From assembly GCF_900142015.1 (NCBI RefSeq), contig NZ_FQZN01000014.1:62001-126000 (forward strand): a DNA stretch of 64,000 nt, given 5' to 3'. Positions 27,042 through 36,365 of the stretch are shown here, one piece after another; positions within the stretch are counted from its first letter, which is position 1, and every line of letters begins with the position of its first letter. The notes below the pieces were generated by a model. That model saw only the letters and a list, made by a program, of their open reading frames with translations. It was not told the origin of the DNA and made no database searches. This stretch comes from Bacteroides stercorirosoris. GTDB lineage: Bacteria; Bacteroidota; Bacteroidia; Bacteroidales; Bacteroidaceae. Both the position numbers and the translations under genes were made by a program.

Positions 27042-28886
27042 TTATTCAACAGTTACGCTTTTTGCCAGATTACGGGGCTGATCCACATCCATACCTTTGC
27101 ACACGGCAATGTGATAGGCCAGTAATTGCAAGGGCACCGTAGTAATCAACGGGTCAAGGCACTCTATTGTTTCCGGCAGTTCGATACAAGTGTCGGCAAT
27201 TTTACTGATGACCGTATCTCCTTTTGTCACCAGGGCAATCACTTTACCCTTGCGCGCCTTTATCTCCTGTATATTGCTCAGCACTTTCTCGTAAAGCCCG
27301 TTCTGCGTGGCAATCACCACTACAGGCATTTCAGCATCCACCAGCGCGATAGGTCCATGCTTCATTTCGGCAGCCGGATATCCCTCGGCATGGATATAAG
27401 AGATTTCCTTCAGCTTCAACGCACCTTCCAAGGCTACGGGATAGGAATAACCACGCCCCAGGTAAATGAAGTTATGCGCATAGGTGAATATCTTGGAAAG
27501 CTCGGCAATATCCTTGTTCAGCTCCAGCACCTCCTTCATTTTGTCGGGGATGCGGTTCAGTTCCTGCACGATGGCAAGATATTGCCCTTCGTCTATGGTA
27601 TTCTTCTCTTTAGCGAGCGTCAACGCCAGCATAGTAAGCACCGTCACCTGCCCCGTAAATGCTTTGGTAGATGCCACACCGATTTCCGGTCCTACGTGGA
27701 TGTAAGAACCCGTATGCGTAGCCCTTGGAATGGACGAACCGATAGCATTACAAATGCCGTAAATAAATGCCCCGCGGCTACGTGCCAGTTCCACAGCAGC
27801 CAGTGTATCCGCCGTCTCGCCACTCTGCGAAATAGCTATCACTACATCGCTGCTATCAATCACCGGATCGCGGTAACGGAACTCCGAAGCGTATTCCACC
27901 TCCACCGGTATGCGGCAAAAGCTTTCTATCAGATGTTTTCCGATGAGGGCAGCGTGCCAGGAAGTACCGCACGCTACGATAACGAAGCGTTTAGCTGCCA
28001 GCAAGCGTTCTTTATAATCTATCACGGCGGAAAGCACCACGTTCGTATTCTCCACATTGATGCGCCCACGCATACAATCGTGAATGCAATCGGGTTGCTC
28101 GAAGATTTCTTTCAGCATGAAGTGCGGATATCCGCCTTTCTCCAACTGTCCCAGGTTCAGCGCCACCGTTTTCACTTCGTGGGGACACTCCACATTTTTC
28201 AGGTTCACCACTTTCAGTTTCTCCCCGCGGTGTATCACGGCAATCTCTTCATCTTCCAGATACACCACTTTATCCGTATATTCCACGATAGGCGTAGCAT
28301 CCGAAGCCAGGAAAAACTCATCTTCACCGATACCCACCACCAGTGGACTGCTCTTACGGGCGGCAATAATCTCATCCGGATTATCTTTGTCCAGCACGGC
28401 AATGGCATATGCGCCTATCACTTCACGCAAAGCCAGCTGCACGGCAGTCAGCAAATCGGTGTTTTTGGATTTCTGGATGAATTCTATCAGTTGCACCAGT
28501 ACCTCGGTATCCGTACTGCTTTTGAATGAATAGCCTTTAGCTTGAAGTTTTTCTTTGAGAACGGCGTAGTTTTCGATGATGCCGTTGTGGATGAGAGCGA
28601 GACGTTCGGAAGAAGAATAATGAGGATGGGCGTTAGCAGAACAAGGTTCCCCGTGCGTAGCCCAACGGGTATGGGCAATTCCGATGTTACCGGAAATATC
28701 TTTTTGAGTAACGAAAGTCTCCAGTTCCGAAACTTTACCTTTCGTTTTGTACACATTCAACTGTCGGTTATCACTGATTAATGCTACCCCTGCACTATCA
28801 TATCCACGATACTCCAATCGCTTCAATCCTTTGATAAGAATGGGGTAGGCTTTTTTTTGACCAATATAGCCTACGATTCCACACAT
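27042..28886 (-). CDS. glmS: Glutamine-fructose-6-phosphate aminotransferase (isomerizing)
   Basis: 614 residues. Nucleophile Cys2 (MCGIVGYIG), Ntn glutaminase to about residue 220 (HTRWATHGEP, HNGIIENY), then two SIS domains (CGTSWHAALIGKHLIE; ISQSGETADT; GASTKAFTGQVTVL-like segment; LGRGYSYPVALEGALKLKEISYIHAEG) and C-terminal PRNLAKSVTVE. It makes glucosamine 6-phosphate for cell wall and LPS. It is the first gene of a four-gene glutamine-amidotransferase operon (glmS-purF-carA-carB) with a -7 box 29-36 bp upstream. Confidence 0.97.
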   Translation of the reverse strand: MCGIVGYIGQKKAYPILIKGLKRLEYRGYDSAGVALISDNRQLNVYKTKGKVSELETFVTQKDISGNIGIAHTRWATHGEPCSANAHPHYSSSERLALIHNGIIENYAVLKEKLQAKGYSFKSSTDTEVLVQLIEFIQKSKNTDLLTAVQLALREVIGAYAIAVLDKDNPDEIIAARKSSPLVVGIGEDEFFLASDATPIVEYTDKVVYLEDEEIAVIHRGEKLKVVNLKNVECPHEVKTVALNLGQLEKGGYPHFMLKEIFEQPDCIHDCMRGRINVENTNVVLSAVIDYKERLLAAKRFVIVACGTSWHAALIGKHLIESFCRIPVEVEYASEFRYRDPVIDSSDVVIAISQSGETADTLAAVELARSRGAFIYGICNAIGSSIPRATHTGSYIHVGPEIGVASTKAFTGQVTVLTMLALTLAKEKNTIDEGQYLAIVQELNRIPDKMKEVLELNKDIAELSKIFTYAHNFIYLGRGYSYPVALEGALKLKEISYIHAEGYPAAEMKHGPIALVDAEMPVVVIATQNGLYEKVLSNIQEIKARKGKVIALVTKGDTVISKIADTCIELPETIECLDPLITTVPLQLLAYHIAVCKGMDVDQPRNLAKSVTVE

Positions 28887-28914
28887 AATATATTCAGTAT
28901 TTGATTTTGCGTTG

Positions 28915-28922
28915 CAAAGATA
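28915..28922 (-). promoter_or_regulatory. -7 element of the glmS-purF-carAB operon
   Basis: TATCTTTG on the minus strand, about 29 bp upstream of glmS. No clear -33 box. I see no glmS-ribozyme-like leader in the short 5' region. Confidence 0.6.
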
Positions 28923-29215
28923 AGTATTCTTAAGAACATAAAGTTAATATTTTCCCAATTTATTTATCAAAAGAATAGAAAAAAGTTGTTTTCATGTCAA
29001 AACGTTAACAAAAACAAACTTATTAAAGCAAAAGGCTGTTACTTGCAATTTCATATCAAGCGACGGAAATTTAGTTTTATATTGAAAGAAGATTACGGAA
29101 AATTCTTCCAATCCGACAAGGGAAACACTTTCCCGTATTACCAAATTGCCACATTGCCATATTACCATTTGCATAAGCGGTGGCAGTTTTACTGCTAACA
29201 ATCAAATTAAATCCG
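28923..29215. other. Gene-free stretch between the divergent glmS operon and lspA
   Basis: AT-rich, with no credible gene on either strand; the two overlapping 70-codon open frames lack a start context and any recognisable product. Near 29135-29170 it contains 8-bp units of the type ATTACCAA / ATTGCCAC / ATTGCCAT / ATTACCAT, another of the short junction repeats in this window. Confidence 0.6.
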
Positions 29216-29223
29216 TACATTTG
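29216..29223 (+). promoter_or_regulatory. -7 element of lspA
   Basis: TACATTTG, a perfect TAnnTTTG match, 50 bp before the ATG. Confidence 0.5.
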
Positions 29224-29273
29224 AGGCGTATAAAAAGAAGAACCAACAAACAACACTATAATTTTACTATAAC

Positions 29274-29942
29274 ATGAAGAGTACTTTTTCTAAAGGATGG
29301 CTTTCTATTCTTATTGTATTGGCAGTTTTAATTATTGACCAAATCGTAAAGATAGAGGTTAAAACAAATATGAGCTATGGTGAGAGCATCCGTATCACCG
29401 ACTGGTTTTATATTCATTTTGTAGAAAACAATGGCATGGCTTTCGGGATGCAGATACTACCTAAGGTCATTCAGACCATTCTGCGTATCTTGTTTTCCGG
29501 CGTAATCATATGGTATATTTCCATACTTGCAAAAGCTGACTATAAACGCGGCTATATCGTTTGCGTTTCATTGATACTGGCAGGAGCCATTGGCAACATC
29601 ATCGACAGTATATTTTATGGCGTTATTTTCAGTAAGAGCACATTCACTGAGATTGCAACGTTTGTACCTGTGGGGCATGGATATGCCGACTGGCTATATG
29701 GAAAAGTAGTAGATATGCTACACTTTCCTCTTTTTGAATTCAACTGGCCTGATTGGATACCCTTTATAGGAGGAAATCATTTCCTGTTCTTTAGTCCGGT
29801 GTTCAACATTGCAGATGCGGCTATCAGCTGCGGAATATTCATCCTGATCTTATTCTACTCAAGAAGTTTTAATAATAGTTTCCATTTGGTCAAGACCGAA
29901 TTTCAAAATCTTTTAAAGAAAAATGATTCACAGGCTCATTAA
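29274..29942 (+). CDS. lspA: Lipoprotein signal peptidase (signal peptidase II), long form
   Basis: 222 residues, longer than the typical 160-170. Four transmembrane helices. Family blocks: LIIDQIVKIEVKTNM, FVENNGMAFGM, and the two catalytic aspartates in GAIGNIIDSIFYG and PVFNIADAAIS. An extended periplasmic loop lies between them (about residues 120-175). It removes signal peptides from prolipoproteins by cutting before the lipidated Cys, relevant to the several lipoproteins here. It is monocistronic between the glmS operon and gltB, not next to ileS or a dksA-like gene, so it may be a second copy. Confidence 0.9.
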   Translation: MKSTFSKGWLSILIVLAVLIIDQIVKIEVKTNMSYGESIRITDWFYIHFVENNGMAFGMQILPKVIQTILRILFSGVIIWYISILAKADYKRGYIVCVSLILAGAIGNIIDSIFYGVIFSKSTFTEIATFVPVGHGYADWLYGKVVDMLHFPLFEFNWPDWIPFIGGNHFLFFSPVFNIADAAISCGIFILILFYSRSFNNSFHLVKTEFQNLLKKNDSQAH

Positions 29943-30159
29943 AAAGTAACAAGACAAGCTTTTTTTCATAGAATATTCATTTCAGTAGTACGGATGACCA
30001 TTACACCATATTACAATATAAAACTTAAAACGCCTATTTATGTTTTAAAACGAATATAAATAGCATATTTTTCTTTCATTCTAAAACATTATCCCTGGCA
30101 GTTGATATTTTACAAGTCAGAAGTTTCACCATCACTGCATCATTTTGAAACCAAATTCA

Positions 30160-30167
30160 TATCTTTG
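30160..30167 (+). promoter_or_regulatory. -7 element of the gltBD-asnB operon
   Basis: TATCTTTG, 57 bp before the gltB start. The 282-bp leader region also holds the 10-bp palindrome GTTTTAAAAC (30042-30051) flanked by CTATTTAT / ATAAATAG, a possible regulator site. Confidence 0.55.
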
Positions 30168-30224
30168 CCAAGCATTTTGATAGCAATAATAGGTATTACC
30201 ACAGAATAAAGTAAACTTAAAAGG

Positions 30225-33200
30225 ATGAAAGAAGAGCTTTTTAACAACAAAACAAAGGAAAAAGCCGGCCAACAGAAAACCGGTCAGAGTCAACAGTCCG
30301 TTTGCCAGCGACAGCCCAGGCAGTTGGGCTTGTATGATACAGACAATGAGCATGACGCTTGTGGCGTGGGTATGCTGGTGAATATCCACGGAGGTAAATC
30401 GCATGAGTTGGTGGAGTCAGCATTGAAAGTATTAGAAAATATGCGCCATCGTGGTGCGGAAGGTGCGGACAACAAAACCGGAGATGGTGCCGGCATCATG
30501 CTGCAAATACCGCATGAGTTTATCCTCCTGCAAGGCATCCCCGTTCCCGAGAAGGGAAAGTACGGCACCGGACTTCTATTTCTCCCGAAAGACGAGAAAG
30601 ACCAGTCCGCTATTCTAAGCATCATCATCGAAGAGATTGAAAAAGAAGGATTGACACTGATGCACCTGCGCAATGTTCCTACCTGCCCCGAAATACTGGG
30701 TGAAGCGGCACTTGCCAACGAACCGGACATCAAACAGATTTTCATCACCGGATTCACGGAAAGCGAAACGGCAGACCGTAAACTCTATATAATAAGGAAG
30801 AGAATAGAAAATAAAGTGCGCAAGTCGGACATCCCGGCACGGGAGGATTTCTACATCGTCTCACTGTCCACGAAGAACATCATCTATAAAGGTATGCTCT
30901 CCTCGTTGCAACTACGCAACTACTTCCCTGACCTGACAAACAGTTATTTCACCAGTGGACTGGCACTGGTGCACTCCCGTTTCAGTACCAACACCTTCCC
31001 CACCTGGGGACTGGCACAGCCCTTCCGTCTCCTGGCACACAACGGCGAAATCAACACCATCCGAGGCAACCGCGGCTGGATGGAGGCTCGCGAAAGTGTA
31101 CTCTCCTCCCCTTCGCTGGGCGACATCAAAGAGATACGTCCCATCATCCAGCCGGGCATGAGCGACAGCGCCTCACTGGACAATGTACTTGAATTCCTCG
31201 TGATGTCCGGCATGAGTCTGCCCCACGCCATGGCTATGCTGGTACCGGAGTCCTTCAACGAAAAGAATCCCATCAGCGAAGACCTGAAAGCCTTCTACGA
31301 ATATCACTCCATCCTGATGGAACCGTGGGACGGTCCTGCCGCACTGCTGTTCAGCGACGGGCGTTTCGCAGGTGGTATGCTCGACCGTAACGGGCTGCGT
31401 CCGGCACGCTACCTCATCACACACAACGACATGATGGTGGTGGCGAGCGAAGTGGGTGTCATGGACTTCGAACCGGGAGACATCAAGGAAAAAGGCCGCC
31501 TGCAACCCGGTAAGATATTGCTGGTGGACACCGAAAAGGGAGAAATCTACTACGATGGCGAACTGAAAAAGCAACTTGCCGAAGCCAAGCCTTACCGCAA
31601 TTGGCTGGCAACGAACCGCATCGAACTGGATGAATTGAAAAGCGGCCGCAAAGTGGAGCACACAGTGCCTGATTATTACCGTATGCTGCGCACCTTCGGC
31701 TATTCCAAAGAAGACGTCGAGCGCCTCATCGTTCCTATGTGTACCACGGGTGCCGAACCCATCAACTCTATGGGAAACGATACGCCGCTGGCTGTGCTCT
31801 CTGACAAGCCGCAGCTTCTATATAATTATTTCCGCCAGCAGTTCGCCCAAGTCACCAACCCGCCCATCGACCCCATACGAGAGGAACTGGTGATGTCACT
31901 GACGGAATATATCGGTGCCGTTGGCATGAACATCCTCACACCCAGCGAAAGCCATTGCAAGATGGTGCGCCTCAATCACCCCATCCTGAGCAATGCACAA
32001 CTGGATATCCTTTGCAACATCCGCTACAAAGGGTTCAAGACGGTGAAACTACCTATGTTGTTCGAGGTGTCCAAAGGGCGTGCCGGACTGCAAGAAGCAC
32101 TCACCACCCTTTGCAAACAGGCGGAAGAATCTGTCAGCGAAGGCGTAAACTACATCGTACTGACCGACCGCGACGTGGACGCCACCCATGCCGCCATCCC
32201 TTCATTGCTGGCTGTCAGCGCCGTGCACCATCACCTCATCTCGGTAGGAAAACGCGTGCAGACGGCACTGGTAGTGGAAAGCGGTGAGATACGCGAAGTG
32301 ATGCACGCCGCCCTGTTGCTGGGCTTCGGCGCCAGTGCACTGAATCCGTACATGGCATTTGCCGTGATAGACAGGCTGGTGGCGAAGAAGGAAATACAAC
32401 TGGACTACGCTACGGCAGAGAAGAAATATATCAAATCCATCTGCAAGGGATTATTCAAAATCATGAGTAAGATGGGGATTTCAACCATCCGCTCCTACCG
32501 GGGTGCGAAGATATTCGAAGCGGTGGGATTGAGCGAGGAACTGAGCAATGCTTACTTCGGCGGATTGAAATCCACTATCGGTGGCATCCGTCTGGATGAG
32601 GTGGCACGTGACGCGATAGCATTCCACGATGCAGGCTTTGCCGGACAAATAGAAGATTTACTTCCTAACAATGGCTTGTACGCCTTCCGCAAGGACGGTG
32701 AAAAGCATGCCTGGAACCCTGAAACCATCTCAACCCTGCAACTGGCTACACGCCTGGGCAGCTACAAGAAGTTCAAGGAATTCACTCGGCTGGTGGACGA
32801 AAAGGAAGCGCCTATCTTTTTGAGAGATTTCCTTGATTTCCGCCACAGTCCGATACCCATTGACAAAGTAGAGCCGGCAGAAAGCATCATGCACCGTTTC
32901 GTGACGGGTGCCATGAGCTACGGTTCCATCAGCAAAGAAGCCCATGAGGCGATGGCTATTGCCATGAATAAGATTCACGGCCGCAGCAACACCGGTGAAG
33001 GTGGTGAAGACAGTGCCCGCTTCGCTCCGCGTGAAGACGGAACTTCCCTGCGCAGTGCCATCAAGCAGGTAGCCTCGGGACGTTTCGGCGTGACAACGGA
33101 ATACCTGGTGAATGCCGACGAAATACAAATAAAAGTGGCGCAGGGTGCCAAGCCGGGCGAAGGCGGTCAGCTTCCGGGCTTCAAGGTAGACCAGGTGATT

Positions 33201-34832
33201 GCCAAGACACGCCACTCCATACCGGGCATCTCTTTGATTTCCCCTCCGCCCCATCACGACATTTATTCCATTGAAGACCTGGCACAGCTCATCTTCGACT
33301 TGAAGAACGTAAATCCACGGGCCAAAATCAGCGTGAAGCTGGTGGCGGAAAGCGGTGTGGGAACCATCGCCGCAGGTGTGGCAAAGGCCAAAGCCGACCT
33401 CATCGTCATCTCCGGTGCAGAAGGGGGGACGGGAGCTTCTCCGGCTTCCAGCATCCGTTATGCCGGTATTTCTCCGGAACTTGGTTTGAGCGAGACGCAA
33501 CAGACACTTGTCTTGAACGGCCTTCGCGGGCAAGTGATGCTACAAGTGGACGGGCAGCTGAAGACAGGCCGTGACATCGTGCTGATGGCAATGCTGGGAG
33601 CCGAGGAATTCGGTTTTGCCACCAGTGCGCTGATTGTGCTGGGTTGCGTCATGATGCGCAAATGCCATCAGAACACCTGTCCCGTGGGTGTGGCAACACA
33701 GAACGAAGAACTGCGCAAACGTTTTCACGGACGAAGCGAATATCTGGTGAATTTCTTCACTTTCCTTGCGCAGGAAGTGCGCGAGTATTTGGCTGAAATT
33801 GGCGTGGAGCGTCTGGATGACATCATCGGACGGACTGATCTTATCGTAAGAAAAGGACAAGGGGATGAGTTGACAAAAAGAGAAAAAGCAATAGAGGGGA
33901 ATCCTAAATTCGAGCTTCTCGACTTCTCCAGGCTTCTGGCACGCATCCCGAACAATGCCGCCATCCGCCACACCATCGACCAACAGCACGGTATCGATCA
34001 CGTGAAAGATGTGGAAATGCTACATGCCGCCGCCGAAGCCTTGGAGAGCCAGAAAGAAATCTCGCTGGAGTACACCATTGCCAACACCGACCGCGCCTGT
34101 GGGGCTATGCTCTCCGGTGCCATTGCCGCAAAGTATGGGGAAGCAGGTCTGCCTGCACACACGCTGAACGTAAAATTCAAAGGCTCGGCAGGGCAGAGTT
34201 TCGGCGCATTCCTTGTACCGGGTATTAACTTTAAATTGGAAGGTGAAGCGAACGATTACCTCGGCAAAGGATTGTCGGGCGGACGTATCGCCGTCCTGCC
34301 TCCGGTACGCAGCAATTTCCAGGCCGAAAAGAACACCATTGCCGGAAATACCTTGCTCTATGGCGCTACAAGCGGTGAAGTGTATATCAACGGGCGTGTA
34401 GGCGAACGCTTTGCCGTCCGCAACTCCGGTGCCATCGCCGTAGTGGAGGGCGTAGGTGACCACTGTTGCGAATATATGACAGGCGGCCGTGTCGTAATCC
34501 TCGGCTCTACGGGACGTAACTTCGCAGCCGGAATGTCGGGCGGCGTAGCTTACGTCTGGAACCGGGACGGTAACTTCGATTATTTCTGCAATATGGAGAT
34601 GGTGGAACTCTCACTCATCGAAGAGGCTTCGTACCGCAAGGAATTGCACGAGCTTGTCCGCCAGCACTATCTCTACACAGGCTCCAATCTGGCACGCACG
34701 ATGCTCGACGACTGGAACCGCTATGTAGACGAATTTATCCAGGTAGTCCCCATTGAGTACAAGAAAGTACTGCAAGAGGAACAGATGCGGAAGCTGCAAC
34801 AGAAGATTGCGGAAATGCAACGTGATTACTGA
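30225..34832 (+). CDS. gltB: Glutamate synthase large subunit
   Basis: 1,535 residues. Transfers the glutamine amide to 2-oxoglutarate, making two glutamates with GltD. An AAGG ribosome site precedes the ATG. The mature N-terminal nucleophile is Cys46 in EHDACGVGM, so an unusually long Gln-rich leader of 45 residues must be removed. The Ntn glutaminase is followed by a central domain, the FMN-binding synthase domain (GEGGEDSARFAPREDG, AKPGEGGQLPG, SGAEGGTGASPASSIRYAG), the Fe-S cysteines in RKCHQNTCPVGVATQ, and the C-terminal beta-helix GXGXG domain (TGGRVVILGSTGRNFAAGMSGGVAYV). First gene of gltB-gltD-asnB. Confidence 0.96.
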   Translation: MKEELFNNKTKEKAGQQKTGQSQQSVCQRQPRQLGLYDTDNEHDACGVGMLVNIHGGKSHELVESALKVLENMRHRGAEGADNKTGDGAGIMLQIPHEFILLQGIPVPEKGKYGTGLLFLPKDEKDQSAILSIIIEEIEKEGLTLMHLRNVPTCPEILGEAALANEPDIKQIFITGFTESETADRKLYIIRKRIENKVRKSDIPAREDFYIVSLSTKNIIYKGMLSSLQLRNYFPDLTNSYFTSGLALVHSRFSTNTFPTWGLAQPFRLLAHNGEINTIRGNRGWMEARESVLSSPSLGDIKEIRPIIQPGMSDSASLDNVLEFLVMSGMSLPHAMAMLVPESFNEKNPISEDLKAFYEYHSILMEPWDGPAALLFSDGRFAGGMLDRNGLRPARYLITHNDMMVVASEVGVMDFEPGDIKEKGRLQPGKILLVDTEKGEIYYDGELKKQLAEAKPYRNWLATNRIELDELKSGRKVEHTVPDYYRMLRTFGYSKEDVERLIVPMCTTGAEPINSMGNDTPLAVLSDKPQLLYNYFRQQFAQVTNPPIDPIREELVMSLTEYIGAVGMNILTPSESHCKMVRLNHPILSNAQLDILCNIRYKGFKTVKLPMLFEVSKGRAGLQEALTTLCKQAEESVSEGVNYIVLTDRDVDATHAAIPSLLAVSAVHHHLISVGKRVQTALVVESGEIREVMHAALLLGFGASALNPYMAFAVIDRLVAKKEIQLDYATAEKKYIKSICKGLFKIMSKMGISTIRSYRGAKIFEAVGLSEELSNAYFGGLKSTIGGIRLDEVARDAIAFHDAGFAGQIEDLLPNNGLYAFRKDGEKHAWNPETISTLQLATRLGSYKKFKEFTRLVDEKEAPIFLRDFLDFRHSPIPIDKVEPAESIMHRFVTGAMSYGSISKEAHEAMAIAMNKIHGRSNTGEGGEDSARFAPREDGTSLRSAIKQVASGRFGVTTEYLVNADEIQIKVAQGAKPGEGGQLPGFKVDQVIAKTRHSIPGISLISPPPHHDIYSIEDLAQLIFDLKNVNPRAKISVKLVAESGVGTIAAGVAKAKADLIVISGAEGGTGASPASSIRYAGISPELGLSETQQTLVLNGLRGQVMLQVDGQLKTGRDIVLMAMLGAEEFGFATSALIVLGCVMMRKCHQNTCPVGVATQNEELRKRFHGRSEYLVNFFTFLAQEVREYLAEIGVERLDDIIGRTDLIVRKGQGDELTKREKAIEGNPKFELLDFSRLLARIPNNAAIRHTIDQQHGIDHVKDVEMLHAAAEALESQKEISLEYTIANTDRACGAMLSGAIAAKYGEAGLPAHTLNVKFKGSAGQSFGAFLVPGINFKLEGEANDYLGKGLSGGRIAVLPPVRSNFQAEKNTIAGNTLLYGATSGEVYINGRVGERFAVRNSGAIAVVEGVGDHCCEYMTGGRVVILGSTGRNFAAGMSGGVAYVWNRDGNFDYFCNMEMVELSLIEEASYRKELHELVRQHYLYTGSNLARTMLDDWNRYVDEFIQVVPIEYKKVLQEEQMRKLQQKIAEMQRDY

Positions 34833-34849
34833 ATCGCGAATTAATAATG

Positions 34850-34921
34850 AAAGAATGAAAAAGCGGGATAGTGTACGGCTTATGTTCACTTTTCTCTTTC
34901 TCTGTTCCTCTTTCATTCTTT
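34850..34921. repeat. Inverted repeat between gltB and gltD
   Basis: Eleven-base arms AAAGAATGAAA and TTTCATTCTTT enclose 50 bases that include ATAGTGTACGGCTTA. Directly after it the segment TTTAATTTGTTCATC recurs imperfectly as TTTAATTTGTTTATC ending at the gltD start. It resembles the other stop-codon-linked elements of this window. Confidence 0.6.
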
Positions 34922-34967
34922 AATTTGTTCATCCCCTTTTATTCTTTAACTCTTTAATTTGTTTATC

Positions 34968-36308
34968 ATGGGAAATCCAAAAGCATTCTTAACCATACCA
35001 CGACAGGAAGCGGGTTACCGCCCTGTCCACGAACGCATCACCGACTTCAGTCAGGTGGAACAAACTTTGAACAGCCACGACCGCAAACTCCAGGCATCAC
35101 GCTGTATGGACTGCGGTGTCCCTTTCTGCCACTGGGCATGCCCGCTGGGCAACAAGCAACCCGAATTTCAAGACGCACTCTATAAAGGCAAATGGCGTGA
35201 GGCTTACGAGGTCCTCGCTGCTACCAACGACTTTCCCGAGTTCACGGGACGCATCTGCCCCGCCCTCTGCGAGAAATCATGTGTACTGAAACTCTCCTGC
35301 GATGAGCCTGTCACCATCCGTGAGAACGAAGCCGCCATTGCCGAAGCTGCCTTCCGCGAAGGCTACATCACTCCTATCCGCCCCGAACACAACGGAAAGC
35401 GGGTAGCCATCATCGGTGCCGGCCCTGCCGGATTGTCCGCCGCCTGCCGGCTGAATGCCCGGGGGTATGAAGTAACCCTTTTCGATAGCAAACCCATGCC
35501 CGGTGGATTATTGCGCTATGGTATTCCTAATTTCAAACTCGACAAAGCAGTAATCGACCGCCGCATGCGGGTACTCGAAGCCGAAGGCATTCAATTTGAG
35601 ATGGGCGTAACCGTAGACGTGCAGAAACTTCCCGCAGGCTTCGACGCCTATTGCATCTGTACCGGAACCCCACAAGCACGCGACCTCACCATCCCCGGAC
35701 GCGAACTGAAAGGTATCCACTTCGCCCTTGAAATGCTGTCACAACAGAACCACATTCTCGACGGAGAAACTTTTCCGAAGGATAAGTTGGTAAATGCCAA
35801 AGGCAAGAAAGTCCTCGTCATTGGTGGTGGAGATACCGGTTCGGACTGTATCGGTACAAGCATCCGCCAGGGAGCCGTAAGCGTGACGCAGATAGAAATC
35901 ATGCCGCAACCTCCCGTAGGACACAACGACTCCACGCCCTGGCCGCAATGGCCCATTGTGCTGAAGACGACTTCGAGCCACGAAGAAGGTTGCACCCGTC
36001 GCTGGAGCCTTGCTTCCAACCAGTTCATCGGGAAGAACGGCAAGGTATGCGGCGTAGAGGTGGAAGAGGTGGAATGGACTGCGGCACAAGATGGCGGACG
36101 CCCCACCATGAAGCTCACCGGAAAGAAAGAAATCATTGATGCCGACATGGTATTGTTAGCTATGGGCTTTCTGAAACCGGAACAACCGGAATTCCCAGAG
36201 AATGTGTTTGTGGCAGGAGATGCTGCCAGAGGTGCAAGTCTCGTGGTTCATGCGCTGGCTGACGGACGCAAGGCGGCGCAGAGAATAGATGAATATTTAA
36301 ATAAATGA
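34968..36308 (+). CDS. gltD: Glutamate synthase small subunit
   Basis: 446 residues from the ATG at 34968. N-terminal Fe-S cysteine region CMDCGVPFCHWACPLGN and GRICPALCEKSCVL binds the clusters that pass electrons to GltB. Two dinucleotide folds follow: FAD site IIGAGPAGLSAACRLNARGYEVTLFD near residue 148 and NADPH site VIGGGDTGSDCIGTSIRQGA near residue 290. The stop codon TGA is supplied by a 37-bp perfect hairpin repeat. It ends 57 bp before asnB. Confidence 0.95.
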   Translation: MGNPKAFLTIPRQEAGYRPVHERITDFSQVEQTLNSHDRKLQASRCMDCGVPFCHWACPLGNKQPEFQDALYKGKWREAYEVLAATNDFPEFTGRICPALCEKSCVLKLSCDEPVTIRENEAAIAEAAFREGYITPIRPEHNGKRVAIIGAGPAGLSAACRLNARGYEVTLFDSKPMPGGLLRYGIPNFKLDKAVIDRRMRVLEAEGIQFEMGVTVDVQKLPAGFDAYCICTGTPQARDLTIPGRELKGIHFALEMLSQQNHILDGETFPKDKLVNAKGKKVLVIGGGDTGSDCIGTSIRQGAVSVTQIEIMPQPPVGHNDSTPWPQWPIVLKTTSSHEEGCTRRWSLASNQFIGKNGKVCGVEVEEVEWTAAQDGGRPTMKLTGKKEIIDADMVLLAMGFLKPEQPEFPENVFVAGDAARGASLVVHALADGRKAAQRIDEYLNK

Positions 36309-36340
36309 TAATTTAGCGGCAAAGCCGCTAAATTATCATT
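36304..36340. repeat. Hairpin repeat overlapping the gltD stop, short relative of the elements at 41394 and 52801
   Basis: A perfect 17-bp stem AATGATAATTTAGCGGC / GCCGCTAAATTATCATT with AAA loop. Its sequence equals the terminal hairpins of the two long elements (one arm pair exactly). It lies inside an operon, so it is unlikely to stop transcription fully; no T-run follows. Confidence 0.95.
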
Positions 36341-36365
36341 TACTAACCCTAAAACAAATACAATC

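Noticed and set aside
28887..28914. glmS ribozyme or riboswitch in the glmS leader
   Set aside because: The leader from the -7 box to the start is only about 30 bases, too short for that RNA, and no such structure is visible.
28986..29198. Two overlapping 70-codon frames between glmS and lspA
   Set aside because: AT-rich, no ribosome-site support, no recognisable product, and they cross a short tandem repeat.
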